Of a DNA stretch of 64,000 nucleotides, positions 41,067 to 55,740 are shown piece after piece (position 1 is the stretch's first letter; the number at the start of each line of letters is the position of its first letter). Source of the stretch: Ceratorhiza oryzae-sativae (lineage: Eukaryota; Basidiomycota; Agaricomycetes; Cantharellales; Ceratobasidiaceae); assembly GCA_030998015.1 (NCBI GenBank), contig JARWMV010000237.1, positions 620,001 through 684,000 on the forward strand. Direction: 5' to 3'. The notes beneath the pieces are model-generated. The model searched no databases. It had not been told where the DNA came from and was given only the letters and a program-made list of their open reading frames with translations. A program made the translations under genes and the position numbers.

Positions 41067-43681
41067 CTAAACACCCCAACCGACACCAATTCCAAGGCCA
41101 TTTGCAGCCTGCGAATACGCATTCAGATCTTCCTCTCCACCATACTTGACACCCCGACTAGCGGCACCGTCCTGATTCAGTTCTGGGAATGCAACCTCGT
41201 CGCCAAACGGCTGGAACATATCCCCCTCGTCGTCGCCCGCAGCCGTATGCGGGCTCGACTCGATGATCGGCGTGTGAGGACCAGGCATCCACTGGTGAAA
41301 CGCCGGGTTGGGCGGCATTGCCCGTGGGTGCTGGTAATCGCCTTCGGGCGTGTGCGGCGCGTGTGAATGAGCAGAATACACGGGCGAGAGCGCCGACTGG
41401 GGCTCGGGCTGCCATCCCTGGGCAAGAATCGCACCAAACGGCGACGGGTTCAAATCGTTGTACATTTCGACGTCAGGTGGAGGGAACTGGTAAGATTGAT
41501 CGGGACCAGAGGAAGGAGGGATAGACTCGGCGGTGGACGAGTTGACGGGTGGAGCATAGGTCGAAGCCGGGGCAGCCGAACCGTTGTTCGTCGCAGTTTG
41601 GAAACTGTAGTTTCCAAAGTTGATCTGCGGCTCGGTCTCAGCCAAATGGTCGACCACGCTCGAGTTGGAATTCTAAGCCCCTATCGTCAGTTCTAGGCCG
41701 CACCAGAAACCAGAGTCGACGTACCATACCACCGTACCAACTATCGCCCGCCTGTGCGCTCATTCTCCTTCCTTCCTGGTTCCATAGCATCGCACTCGGT
41801 CTACGAGCCCAAGCTATGCTTGGCCTCCTCACGTCACCCATGCCCATATCATCGTTCCACTGCACCTGGGATGGGCGCCTCTCGACCTCGATCGAGAATA
41901 CGACGGATGGCCTCCTTCCACCCCACTCGTTTCCACCATTAGGACCCGCGAACGGAGCAGCATACAGGCTCGTGGGCGGCACGCTGGAAGAACGACGACG
42001 AGGAAGACCAAACCCTGCATTCTGTGGCTGCGGATGATGAAGCGGAGCAGTGGCCGGACCGTGATGCGCGGGCAGATCGTTCATGACGAGTTGAGACGGA
42101 GCGTGCGGGGCAGTCGGCGAAACGTAGTCTCCGTAGGTCTGAACCGCAGGCACGGACGGAAGTGCGGGGAGGGCAATCGCACCTGCCGCAGGCGGAGGAC
42201 ACGAACTCGGACGACGGCCCATATTAACCGACTCGGGCACATTTGGGTTTGCCCACGGGTTGGTCCAGCTCGGAGCACTATCGTTCGCTACCGGTGTAGG
42301 AGCGACAGGGGCAGGCGAGGGATAAGCAGCGCGCGGGGTTTGAGAGAAGGGACCAGAGGTGGGAGGAGGGATCATCCGCGCCCGCTTCTCTGCGGCTTCG
42401 GCGTCTGCCTTGGCGTGCATGGCGAGGACTCCCTCGCGGATGTTGGTGGCGTTGGCTTGGGCGGCGATCGCACGTTCACGCTCCTTGCGTTCACGCTCGA
42501 GCTTCTTGAGTTTCTTGGCCGAGTGGGCGGTCGCGTATGGGTCGGGGCGAAGACCCAGACGAGCGGCTTCCTCCTTTTCCTTCTTGATCTGGACGGCGAC
42601 CTCCTTGTCGAAATGCTCGAGCTCACGAGCCATTTCGGAGCCTCGACGACCTTCGGCGAGGAGAGAGGCGGCGAGCGCACATCGCTGAGCGACCACATCC
42701 TGGTCCTTCTTTTGGCGACGGCGAGCAGGAGGCTCCTTTCGGGTCTATGGAGCATGTGAGTACAAGAGCACATCCAAAGGGCGCATGTACAAACCTTGGG
42801 CGCATACTTGTAGCCGGGGTTGGCGAGCCGATGCTGCTCCTTTTCGAGGTCGGCCATCCGCTGGTACTTGAGCTTCTCTGAAGGCGAGAGCTTTTTCCAG
42901 AGGATGCCGCAGATGGTGGAGATATTACCGTGGTCTTTCTGTGTATGGTGTGAGACATTTGATGCACGCATATAATAAACACACGAACCTCCATGTTCTC
43001 AGTGATGGCTCCCTCCTTGATCATGGTACTCCGGAAGATGATAAATGCGTTTCGTGGGCGCAAGATGTGACCAGCACTCATCTTGCGGGCATGGCTCTTG
43101 GGCTTCATTGCCTGAGTCACTGCGCGGGCATGGGCCACGCTCGTGCCCGTCTCGACGGCCGACGACGCAGCAGCCGAGTGGTTCGAGCCACGCCTACGGC
43201 TGCTGCCGCTACTCCTCCGGCTCGGGCCTGGGCCGCTACCCTCGACCATGTCTGGATCGGCGCCCTCGTACGCCTGGCGCTCCATGGCCTCGCGGTGCGC
43301 TACGTTGGCTGGGTGGCCCGGGGTATAGGGCTGGGGGGCGGTGGCGTAGTCGTGTGGGGTGATCGCAGCAGACCAGGAAAAGGCGTCAAAGACCTGGGCG
43401 GCCTGGGTGTCTGCCTCGGCGAATGTGTTCTGTGGCGCGGTCGACGGGGATGCCGAGGGCGAGTGGGGGAGCGGAGAGGCGGTCGAGGACGGCGAGATGG
43501 CGGATGCAGGGTGGTAGACGTCGTATGCGGGATCGACGGCAATAAAGGGGGTGATCTCCTGGAACGACACGCTCCTGCGCGAGATCGGAGAGGCTGGAGG
43601 CGACGGTGTGCGTGGGGGATCGGGCGGCGGGGCGGGAGCATCGGCGGAGTGTGTTTGGGACCAGACGCGGGCGTCGAACAA
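41067..43681 (-). CDS. HMG-box transcription factor
   Basis: Minus-strand exons 43681-42989, 42938-42795, 42744-41725 and 41672-41067 sum to exactly 820 codons plus stop. The N-terminal 230 residues are Pro/Ser-rich. The HMG box (MATA_HMG/SOX type) begins at HILRPRNAFIIFRSTMIKEG. It crosses the first two introns to KDHGNISTICGILWKKLSPS, then KLKYQRMADLEKEQHRLANP and GYKYAPK. A basic/coiled segment follows (KKLKKLERERKERERAIAAQ), then long Pro/Ala/Ser-rich activator-like regions with repeated RRPS motifs. The C-terminus is acidic. All introns are 50-52 nt. It is a nuclear DNA-binding regulator of the type seen in fungal development and stress or mating pathways. It is not obviously linked to a mating locus here: no pheromone or homeodomain gene is visible nearby. 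Confidence 0.88.
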
Positions 43682-46600
43682 TACAGCGAGGACGGGGTTG
43701 GTTTGTGCATGTCAGCGGGGGGAACTGGGACCAAGGAGCGCGGTATATGACTGACCGTATTGTGGTAGGTGTGTGGTGCGGCGAGAAGGCGGCATCGTAA
43801 ACAACAACCAGGAGGATGCGGGCGGGAGGCTACCGGACAGATAATAGGACGTGCAGACCGACAAAGGGACGGGGCGGAACGGACCGACCGATGCGGGCGA
43901 CAATGGGGTGCGGGGGCTGGCTGCTGATGACTGCCCGACGACTGTCTTTATACACGGCGATATCTCCCGCCGACAAAAGCTGGGCCCCTACGATGGCCCC
44001 TGGCAAAAGCATTGGCCCCACACGCTGGATGCACCCTGCCAGAGCATCCGCCGGCCCGGGACGCCATCTGATCAGGACCCTGCTCATCGATCACGTGCCC
44101 TGATCTGCATACACGCGCACACACGCCCACCGCCGCCCCCACGCCGCACGCCGCTCCCCTTGTCCCTCCCTTGTCTGTGCGCGCCAGCCGCCAGCGCACC
44201 CCGTCGCCCGTCGCCCATGCCAGTCGCGCAACATGAAACGTGCCCCCGACCGACCGAGACCGCTGTCGCGCCCGCACGCGCGCGCGAACCTCGCACACCC
44301 AATTTGCATTTTCGCCCATGCGCTGCGACTAACTCGAATCAGCACACCTCCTATATTCCGGAAACCTTCCCCCCCCTCCTACCCCCGCGCCCGCCGCAAC
44401 ACGTTATCCAGCTCCCCGAAAATCTGATTTCTGTCCCTACGCCTGGCTGGGCTCGCCCCGATTCTCGCCTTGGCTAGGGTAGAATCCGCGCCTGCGAACC
44501 GCGCTCGAGCGGCCTCTCCGCCGATGTCAATTCGCTTCTTCCTGCTCGATGCGCGGGTAACGGCGTATTCGGTACGTGGCTTCGCGTTGACCATCGGCCT
44601 CCGACTCTTCGTCACGGCACACACCCCCAACTATGCATACACCCAGGCCTAGAGCCAGCATGCTGCATACCACCCCAGCGCATCGTCCCCCTGATAGGCG
44701 GAGTTTGGTTCCGCTCCCTCGATTGATTCCCTCCGTCTAGACCATATCTAGCGCATGTCTGTCTTAATTTCTCTGTCGATATTCGAACCGAATAGGACCA
44801 CGTGATGCTTTCTCTCACCTTCCACCGTCAGAACCACCCTTGGAGCGAGCTCACGGGCTGCATTCGGGCTCACTACGGCAATCATACAATTATTCAGGAT
44901 CGAAAATTCGCGACAAAGCTCCATTCCACGATATATAATAATTTTTTTTTTGCTATAATCCGGAGCGATCATACGATTCAGGAAGACCCCAGTGGAGCAG
45001 CCTGCCCGGAGGAACTCGACCGCTACGATCTTCCTCCGTTCATCCACCCCCATACGCGTTCATCTCGCAACTCGTCCCGTCTCGTATGGTCGTTCCATCC
45101 TGTCCGCTTCGCTTGCGGATCCCTGGATTTCTGACGCTTCATCCTGACCACCTGCCCGAAGCATCTAACTCTAAAAAGTTCCCACCACAGCGTTTGTTTG
45201 CCATATGGACGATGCTTCCGCTTCTCTATGCACTCGACGACGTCCGACATTTCATCGGAACAAGACTAGATGAGATCAGATATCAGATTTATTACTTATT
45301 GTACACTGTGCCACCCGGCAAATCTGGAATTTCCCGTGTACTTCTGTCTCTCATTGGCGATCATTGTTTATTGTTACTCTCTCAATAACTACATCAGTGC
45401 GAGCAATGCCACCCGCTTTGTCTCCACTGCGCCTCTCCGCATACGTCGACAAAACAACGAGGGGCGACATACTTGGAATTCTGGTCATCATGCTGAAATG
45501 GTTGGTCATTTCATCTCGGGGTTTAAGCGTGCGACAGGCCGTAACTCCTCGAGCCGCAACTCCAGCCGCGCGATTGCTTACGCGTACAAGGTCACTCTGG
45601 CTCCCATCGTAGCCACCTGAACGTGTTTCATTCTGCCCATCGGGCTGATGGGAGGCTGTCCGGGTGACTCCGTGCACATCTCTCACCACGTTATGGTTGG
45701 TAGATTTGTCATTGAACATCTATCACTTGGGCTCGGGCATGCATCATCGACGGTCAAGCTCCAACGGCAACAAGCTAGCAAGCATCAATCGTAATATTCA
45801 TACCTTGACTATAACAGCACCACCCATCACGAATAGGCCATTCCGCCAAACCGCTAGCTCAAGGGACGCACCGATCGCCACACTCTCAGGCCACTCTCCC
45901 GGAAGCGCTAGAACTTCTAGACTATGTTTACACTCCTTCGAACAAAATCATCTTCGTTCATCGGCGGGGCTGACACTTATATCCCTCCTTCGGCCCACTC
46001 ACGCGCGAGCTGTCAGACGAGATGCCGATATTCATCAAGTGGAGAGGGGACATCCCTGATATATTACAGCCGGGCCAATCGGGCGGGTGATTTCGACATA
46101 CGCACGGCCGGCCGACACGACTCGCGTGGGCTCGATGACAGCCATGTTCGGAGCCTCGGGCATAGTTGGAGCCCATGATAGACCTTTGCCCTAGCTCTAG
46201 CGTATTTATGAAAACCATGTACGCCCGTATGCTACACTTTAAATCAATAGAGTTCATGGATCGCCTCGAGCCCACAGGCCTCGAGGTCGTAATCGGTGTT
46301 AGATGCGATAAACCGAAAGATGGTTCTTCTATCGCCGTTGCTGGTGATCCTTTGCGAGCTGAACGTGCCGTGGATCCAAACGCTGTCGTGCTCGGTCATT
46401 TCCGTGCCTGTGCTCTTCTAGGTAAGAGTATCTGCGCTCTTTCGCAACGATCACAGGTCAACAAAGGCACGCGTTGACGTTTGGCGATCAATGTTTCTTT
46501 TACCTTGTGAATATAATCAGACTAGACTAAATACGTCTGCATGCGTCGGATAATTTTATCTAAAGCTTTTTGTTTTAGTTGACCATGTTAATCCAAAGTA

Positions 46601-48627
46601 GAGAATGAGTGGGAAGACGTCGGTGGGCTTCTCGCCACCCACGATTTCCATCCCTTGTCTAGTTGCGTCATTGGTTATCGGCGAGCGGGTATCACAAGAG
46701 CGCTGGAATATCGGACTAGGGCCGACACGGGATGTGAGCTCAACTTCGATCAGCGCCCGCATGGGGCGTTCGAGCTATTTCGCACATGTATGTACCCGAC
46801 TGTGTGTGTGTGTTTTTTTAGTACTTTAACGAAAAAAGGCATGTTACGACGGTTGGTTGATACTATATACGTACTACTATGGTTCCTTGAACTACGTAGC
46901 TATTCGCCAGCCTCCTGAGTGGCCAAGCGCGATACTTTCATTTCGACCCATGGATGTTTCAGATTACATTCATTCTGTCGATAGCACATCTCTTCGGACG
47001 TTTCAGCAACCATCAACTTCCTACCTGTGTTTGAGCGAGGAGAGACCTCCATGAACATCAGAGGCACAGACATTAACGCATGAATCAGATCGATCATAGG
47101 AATAAAGGACAAGCCTTGCATATAGCCAAACTCGAACAACAAAGGGGGTAGAGGATCAATGGGCCGGCCCTGAGCGCGTACTTCTCCACGTCGTGCTTTC
47201 CTCATATTTGGTCGGGAAAGGCCTATCGGGGATGTGCTCACCATACGCCCGATTCTCACGCTACCGTCACCGAGGCTCAAGGGTTCCATTTCGGAACGAG
47301 ATGAGCTGAAATGAAGGGGGGCGACAAAGGTTGTGCGCACTGGTCGAAAAAGCAGCCTGGCGCTCGCGGTCCAGATAGCGGCTTCTCCTAGCGCCAGCTG
47401 CTCTAGCGGCGCATCCCTCACTGCCATTCTCGTCCTGGCCGTCGTGCAGAGAGGTGATCTGTTTCAACTGGAAGCCTACGCGTGTAGAGCTAATTTGCGC
47501 AAGTGGATAAACGGTCAGCGCCCTTGCTCGATAATCTGGGGGTCGCCATGGGAGTGGGTTTAGGGGGGGAATATGGTAAAGTTGGGTGCGGAGAAGCAGA
47601 TCGCGAGGACGTCAAGTTCCCCGATACTTCTTGAATTTTGCCAGCCTCGGGTGACCTTAGGAGAAAAGGCACATTCAAGGGCTGGGATGTTTATACTTGG
47701 CTGAGACAGGGGGTTTGTATATGAGAACCTCGTCGTTGCTGGTCTACCAGTTGCGACTGATAGAACTTGCTACAAGAGTTGGGTTACATGTTCCTACATC
47801 GAGCTGCGGCGTCGGTATATGTTTGATCCGTATTTGATTACATCCCGATTTTGCGTTAATGACTTCACGTCTTGAGATGGATGTATTTCTGTCCATCAAC
47901 CGGTAGATTGATGTGGTAGATTGATGTGGCTAGAATGAGCTCCGGACAGGCCGCTCATCGCGAGTTTCGGTGTGTCAACTTGGTCGTAACGCGTATCTGC
48001 ATTTGCACTTCGCAGTAATGGCGAGCCTATGAATTCACCTTGTTGCATTCGGCTGAGTGCGAGTTCCTGAGATAACGAGGGAATTCGAACGCTTGTGCCC
48101 GCGACCGTCGCAGAGTGCCGTAGAAACCCCAACCCCTAAAATCCTCGCAATATGAGTTGCTCCGAGCCCCGAGGCGGAACCCGCAAGTTTCAGCCGTTCG
48201 AGTCGAATATATTCTCAGGAAAGAGCGTTGCAAACGCCTGACAGGTGTTCTACCGAGCTGCTCCGGGACTCGTGAATCGAGCGATCAGTTGGCTGGCCAA
48301 TGATGATCCGTGTTCATCAATCTAAAAAGCACAGCGGTAGCCCCCGCCTCGGTTCAACCTCGCTGATTGCAAATTCAGACAACGTTGTGTGCCAATTTGT
48401 GAAGAGGCCCCCGTCTCCATCACATTCGAGACCTTGGGCCTGGAGAGTTGTTTTGCGCACCTACCGGATGCCCTTTACAGCTTACACAGGCTACGATGAG
48501 CAGGAGTGGCTGAGAATTGCAATTATAAACGTGGTATCGCCACCCCGTTATTGTCACGTGTATTTTATGTCTGTCTAGACCCGGCGCTTCGTGTTTGCCA
48601 GACACCGACCCTCAGCAAAACTGCTAT
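43682..48627. other. gene-poor region of about 5 kb
   Basis: The first kilobase is GC-rich and probably the promoter/leader of the HMG gene. Beyond it I find only short frames without family likeness. A minus-strand stretch at about 46900-47430 reads partly protein-like, with a possible splice at GTGAGC near 47230-47240, but no consistent gene could be built. No terminal repeats, transposase or reverse-transcriptase motifs were seen. Confidence 0.45.
46244..46399 (-). CDS. possible 51-residue open frame, or last exon
   Basis: From an ATG at 46399 the minus strand reads MTEHDSVWIHGTFSSQRITS, then NGDRRTIFRFIASNTDYDLE and ACGLEAIHELY before TGA at 46244. Residue composition and codon use look genuine, unlike its surroundings. 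I do not recognise the family, and it could be the end of a longer spliced or decayed gene. Confidence 0.25.
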   Translation of the reverse strand: MTEHDSVWIHGTFSSQRITSNGDRRTIFRFIASNTDYDLEACGLEAIHELY

Positions 48628-49826
48628 GCAATCCTCTCAAAATGATGACACACAAAATTACTTATCGACTTGATCGGTACCGAAGAAGATGGAGAAGAGC
48701 GAAGCGACCAAGCCACTTTCAGCGCTCTGAACCCCTCTTTCAACAGTGCTCACGTAGCGGCACAGTCTTCGGCCAGGCCGGTCGCGGCCATTGGATTATC
48801 TGGGTCTTCTTCTGCGGGCTCTAGTATTAGGGATAGGAGCGGTCGATTTGATTTTGACCGCATTAGAGAAGAATTTTCGCGGGCATCAACGCTCAAATCA
48901 CACTCAGACGTCTCTGCACTTTCTTGGACGCGTAGCAACAGCTCTCAAGCCGAAGGAGAGGCCGGGAGCAACAGGATACGCTCCATCGGAATGTCGGGAT
49001 CAAGCCTCTCGGATTCTGTAAGTTCGAGTTACCAACCTGCTTCGAGGTCTTAGTTCTCGTAGGAGCCTGAATAACTTTGTTCGCAGATGCCATCACAGCC
49101 CCCGACCTCGCCGGTTCCTTCAAACCAAGGCAACTCAGACAGCGTTGTTGCCAACCCCAACCCTAGAGACGACCAAACATTGACCTTGCTATCCCCTCTG
49201 AAGTTAGACCCTCCTTTGTTAGGTGACTCGACTTCCTCACCTCCACCTCGCACCCCGAATGTTCCTGAATCTACTCAGAGGCCCGTGGAGCCGTCCACGA
49301 ACCCTACTTGGCAGAACATGACGGTAGGGGCTCGAGATGGATTGTATGTTGGAGGTCTGATACCCATTTGCAGGAACTTTTTGACTTGATGCAGTCTCAA
49401 ATGGCTACCCTCTCCCGAGCTCTTGAACTTGCACGAGCTGACAGCACAGTCCTCCGCAAACGCTGTCTGGATTTGGAAGCACGTCTGGGTATAAAGCATA
49501 CCCCAATTCCGCCATCTTCTGAACGGGTTGCGTCTCCTGCCCCTCCTCGCCTGGATGACGTTCGAGCCATGACACCACCTGGTGATCTCCATGCCGAAAG
49601 GCCACGGCCTGCAAACATGGATTCTGCCTTGACTTTCATTCGGAACATCGACGAGCTTGTATGGCGTCGCACTTTATTTGCCAACTCCCCCGCAGAGTTG
49701 GCTGTTCTGGCGTCATTGCCCGAATGTGCCAGGAACAACCATGATATCCTGGATTCTTCAAACTTGGCGGCTTTGGAAGAACGTATCCGTTTGTGGGAGA
49801 GTATAGTCAGAAGGACATCGGATTAA
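48628..49826 (+). CDS. Ser/Pro-rich protein with short coiled coil, function unknown
   Basis: Exons about 48628-49017, 49087-49323 and 49374-49826, joined by in-phase GTAAGT and GTAGGG introns. The first exon is acidic and Ser-rich (DRSGRFDFDRIREEFSRAST); the second is Pro/Ser-rich. The third carries a predicted coiled coil (ELFDLMQSQMATLSRALELA) and a helical C-terminus (RIRLWESIVRRTSD). Near the start, MQSSQNDDTQNY is separated from LIGTEEDGEERSDQ by a frame change at about 48665. So either the start lies elsewhere or one base is wrong. No catalytic motif is present. Confidence 0.5.
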
Positions 49827-50176
49827 TGCTGCCATTGAATCTTTAATTGGGTGTTATTTTGGGCGCTCTAGTCATAATTACTACCTTTTCGGACCCGATA
49901 ACCTGCTGGATTGTATTTATGTATGCGAGAGGTAGTTTGGCCTAGAATCCAGCTTGACAGCCGGGCGCTTTCCGATCGGTCGAGTGAGGTTCCCCGATCG
50001 TGGAACATATATATATGATGAGCCTCGTTTGTCCTCTCTGCTCGGGCCCATCGTAAAAAAACGAGAAAGGTTGAGAGTATTTGACGCCTTTGTTGTAACG
50101 GGCATCAACCACAGCGCAGCCTCAGTTTGACATCGTTCCAGCACACAGTAGCGACCCTTGTTCAAATCTATCCTCG
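49827..50176. other. intergenic
   Basis: No gene seen. It precedes the kinase gene and should contain its promoter. Confidence 0.45.
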
Positions 50177-52583
50177 ATGGTCCACGATGACAGTAAGTAT
50201 GAATGAGAACGCGTGGCACGTACTATTAGTAGACTAAAAATATTTCGGCTTATGCTATAGGTCAAACGAAGGCGCCATCCATTGACCCGTCGACTACCAA
50301 CAATTTGTGTGGTTAGTATCCGATCAGTGCAGAGCGGAACGGTTGAGCGATTCTGTGACTGTCGTTAGAAAAAACCCATCAGACTCCGACACGAAGGACG
50401 TTTGCGGAAGGGGTTGCCGATCTCACAGAATACATCGTTAAAGAGCGTAGAGTAGGTGAAGGTGCATTCTCGGACGTCTGGAGGCAAGCTTAGTGTATCT
50501 AGTTCTGAGGCTTACTCGATTAACACTATCGCTTTTTAGCGGTTGGCTAACAATATCGGTAAACCCCTATTTGTTGGTGTTATCATCCATTTGCTCATAG
50601 CGTACTATACAAGTCTCGCCAAGAACAGGTGGCCATCAAATGTCCTCGGACCATTAGTTATGTGCATGTCTTAGACAAGGAACGGATCAAGCGGGTAAGT
50701 GTTGCACGGACTCACAGCTACGGGATTTTATAGCACTCCAAATAGAATGTAGCCAAAGAAATCTTCACGTCGTCTAAACTCTGCCACCCGAACGTAATCA
50801 AGCTCTTGGGATATGCAAGACTAGACGATTATGAATGTGACACACTCGTAATGGAATTGTGTCCAAGAGGAACCCTCGAGCAGGTGGGTTTCAACTCGTT
50901 GATTCAGTTGCTTCATGATCCCCTGAGCGCCATGGATTTGTTCAGCTGTTACGGACCCCAGGAATTTCTCGGATGGAGCAATCGGCGATGGTAATATTTC
51001 ACAGCCAATAACTCTCACTTGTATCTTACTTTATATATCGATTAGATCCTTCAGCTTGCCGTCGGAATAAACTACATGCATAGCAACGATGTGGTTCATG
51101 CGGATCTTAAGCCAGTGTGTTTAAATAATTATGATAGTCTATTAGTTGTTCCACTGACTGGTTCTCAGAATAATGTGCTCATTGGGCCACAGGGTCAGAT
51201 CAAAATTTCAGACTTTGGATTGTCTCGCATCATCAATAACGGAGCCCCAACCTCAAACCGAGCGCATTATGGAGCCGAGGCCTACATGGCCCCAGAGCTC
51301 TGTCAAGATCAACCTGCGGTCAAAACATTCTACTCCGATGTTTGGGCATTTGGTGTTGTCACTTATCAGGTGTGTGTAGCGCGTCTGTGGCTGGCAAGTA
51401 GCCCTACCCAATATGTTGTACTAGCTACTCGAGTATACTGTGATGGAGCCTTATTCGTACCTTTATCCCGACGGCGCCAACCCATTCTACACCAGCCACA
51501 AGCGAATAGAGGCCAAGGTAGCAGGAAGGCTCCCGTACGAAGATGGCGGCCAGTCTAACGAATTGAGTCAGCATTTTATGAGTACGATTATATCTTGCTG
51601 GTCATTCGAAGCCAACGTCAGGCCTAGAATGAGCGCTCTGCTCGCATTGATTTATGAGAGTAAGTTTCTCGCTAAGCGGATCATCGTTCTCGGTTCATTT
51701 TTGTTCGATTCAACAGAGTTCCTCAATCAAGACTTGTCTGCTCTGCCCTGGGATTGGCTATTTTTACCAAGCATCGAGGCGTGCGCTCGGGCTAGCGTCA
51801 TTGGAGGAGGTACGGTGCTTTTGAGCTTCAGGACGATAGCCTTTGATTAATAGGCACTGTCCAGCTAACAGTAGGTCGCTTTATTGAAAAATCGATGACG
51901 TGGCTATCTACATACAGCATTCCATAGGCGATGATTTACTACAGCTTTCGGCCTCCAAGTACGCGCAAGGCGCATACACCGAGTCACGGTTGCTACGAGC
52001 CAAGGCCGCAGTGGACAAGCTCTTCCGGGGCGACCTTCTTGGATGTGCTAATATTCAGAAGGAGCTTGCAGCAAGCTGCGTCGGTCAATATGATCGTGAA
52101 GCAACTCTCCGCCACTATGAGTCTGCAATCCGAAAATACGAGATGCTCGGTCCTGCGCACGCCAACGCCGCTGAGGCTTGTCGAAACCTTAAACGGGATG
52201 CTGCTGAAGGTCGTCAGTCTGCGTCGTGGTGCAACATTTCATCTCGGTCAGCCGAAGCCAGGCGGGTTGCAGAGGCAGGGGAACATGCGCTCGACGAGAA
52301 TGATTTCGCAGCAGCTACCCGTCATTTCGAGGAACTGTTTGATATTGCTCGTCGCGATGGAAGACGAGACATCATGGCTCAGGCATGCGTTCGGCTTGCA
52401 TGGGCGTGCGAGCTACAATCCCAACTCAAGCTTGTGCGAGCAAAAGAACATTATTTGAAGGCTCTGGAGTATTATGAAGGTGCTGAATCAGCAAGTCCGA
52501 GCCAGAGAATTATTGAGGATGATTTAAAAAGGCTTGCTGGGGTCTGTAACTCCATTATTCCTATAGCTCATTCTCACCCTTGA
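50177..52583 (+). CDS. protein kinase with C-terminal TPR-like helical tail
   Basis: Heavily spliced tyrosine-kinase-like Ser/Thr kinase. The glycine loop is RRVGEGAFSDVW, followed by a GC-AG intron (50483-50539) and GWLTIS. The ATP lysine is in QVAIKCPRT. Further motifs are HPNVIKLLGYAR, the hinge VMELCPRG, the catalytic loop VVHADLKPNNVLI (Asp and Asn present, Arg of HRD replaced by Ala), KISDFGLSRI (DFG), AYMAPEL and SDVWAFGVVTYQ. CWSFEANVRPRMSALL completes the lobe. After about 51900 a helical TPR-like region follows (REATLRHYESAIRKYEMLGP; ACVRLAWACELQSQ), ending IIPIAHSHP. The junction between kinase and tail (about 51810-51950) could not be resolved cleanly, so two genes remain possible. 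Such kinases are strongly expanded in Agaricomycetes. The HRD-to-HAD change makes RD-type activation-loop regulation unlikely. Confidence 0.78.
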
Positions 52584-52818
52584 GCTTATTTGTGTATTTT
52601 GATCCCCTGTCTATTGAATGCGTTGACAGTTCTGATTACCCCTGGCCAACCAAATATGCCCGGATACAGCCCCATCATGGAAAAGTGATGGCTGTCCCAT
52701 GTATTTCAGACAATCTCAGGAATTTATTCAATGGAGAGAGTAGGCACATCCACTTTTAACTCTGTTGCCCTTCAGATGTTCTCAACAATTTTTACAAATA
52801 AAAAGGTCACTGCATCCC

Positions 52819-55031
<2,213 letters not shown>

Positions 55032-55360
55032 CTTGGAGGTGAAGACACCCAGATTGAACTCGTGTGGGGGGAAGGTGAAGGTGGGGAGCGAAGATGCGGG
55101 TGAGTGTGGAGGGACTTTCGTCGCATGTGCTCGCATTTATGGAGCTTTGGTAGGAGTCGTCGGAACAAGTAGGTCACTTCGCGCCTTGCCCGCCGGCCCG
55201 GTGTGCCGCCATTGCCCGAGCCGTCATTGCTGATTTTCAAAGGGGATAATTGTCTAAGCGGATTTGATGACATAACACGGCGCTTATCGAAGGATAGGTG
55301 GCAAACGCTGGTCATGACCAGGTTGCGCCGTGGTGTTTTCTTTGAATCTAGATCCAGACT

Positions 55361-55740
55361 ATGGACCCACATCACGATCATTCGAGCCAGCCCGAAGACG
55401 AGTACTCCCACCTCGACGACAGGGCATTTGCTAGGATGATTGAAAAAGGGATAGGACTCGGGGGTGTGTCGTGTCCTTACGGTTATACATCTGTTATATC
55501 TTACACTTTGCTCTTGTAGAACCGACGGAGATTGAACAGCGCGTGATGAGCGAATCTCTTTCGTACCGAAACCACCAAACAGACCCACGCCAAGTTAGTC
55601 AAGCAATCTACAACATCCTCCTGCCCCAGAAAATCCAAGAAGTCAAAGACGAAGAGATATTCCAGAACTTTCGGCCCCCTGCGGTCGGAGCTGACGATCC
55701 GTTGCTGACTGCGCCGTGGCCAATCAAGCCAAGCGAGTGA
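55361..55740 (+). CDS. small hypothetical protein (107 aa)
   Basis: Exons 55361-55463 and 55520-55740 sum to exactly 108 codons with stop; the donor is GTGTGT and the acceptor TTGTAG. The N-terminus is hydrophilic and His/Asp/Glu-rich (MDPHHDHSSQPEDEYSHLDD). It is followed by RAFARMIEKGIGLG-EPTEIE, YRNHQTDPRQVSQAIYNILL and EVKDEEIFQNFRPPAVG, ending WPIKPSE. No signal peptide or membrane helix. I do not recognise the family. The clean splice and lack of stops make it likely to be real. It shares a short divergent promoter with glycerol kinase. Confidence 0.6.

Noticed and set aside
41754..43800. Many long plus-strand frames opposite the HMG gene
   Set aside because: They are antisense to exons with verified domains and splice phases; composition is that of shadow frames in GC-rich DNA.
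44802..45134. Plus frame of 110 codons and its minus partner
   Set aside because: Neither has a recognisable motif or splice partner, and both are interrupted by low-complexity AT sequence.
46900..47427. Minus frame of 175 codons in the gene-poor region
   Set aside because: Two alternative readings of the same stretch look equally protein-like and cannot both be real; no family is recognised, so it is only mentioned in the gene-desert entry.
43682..48627. Search for a transposon or LTR element in the gene-poor region
   Set aside because: No terminal repeats, target duplications, integrase, reverse transcriptase or transposase motifs were seen by eye.
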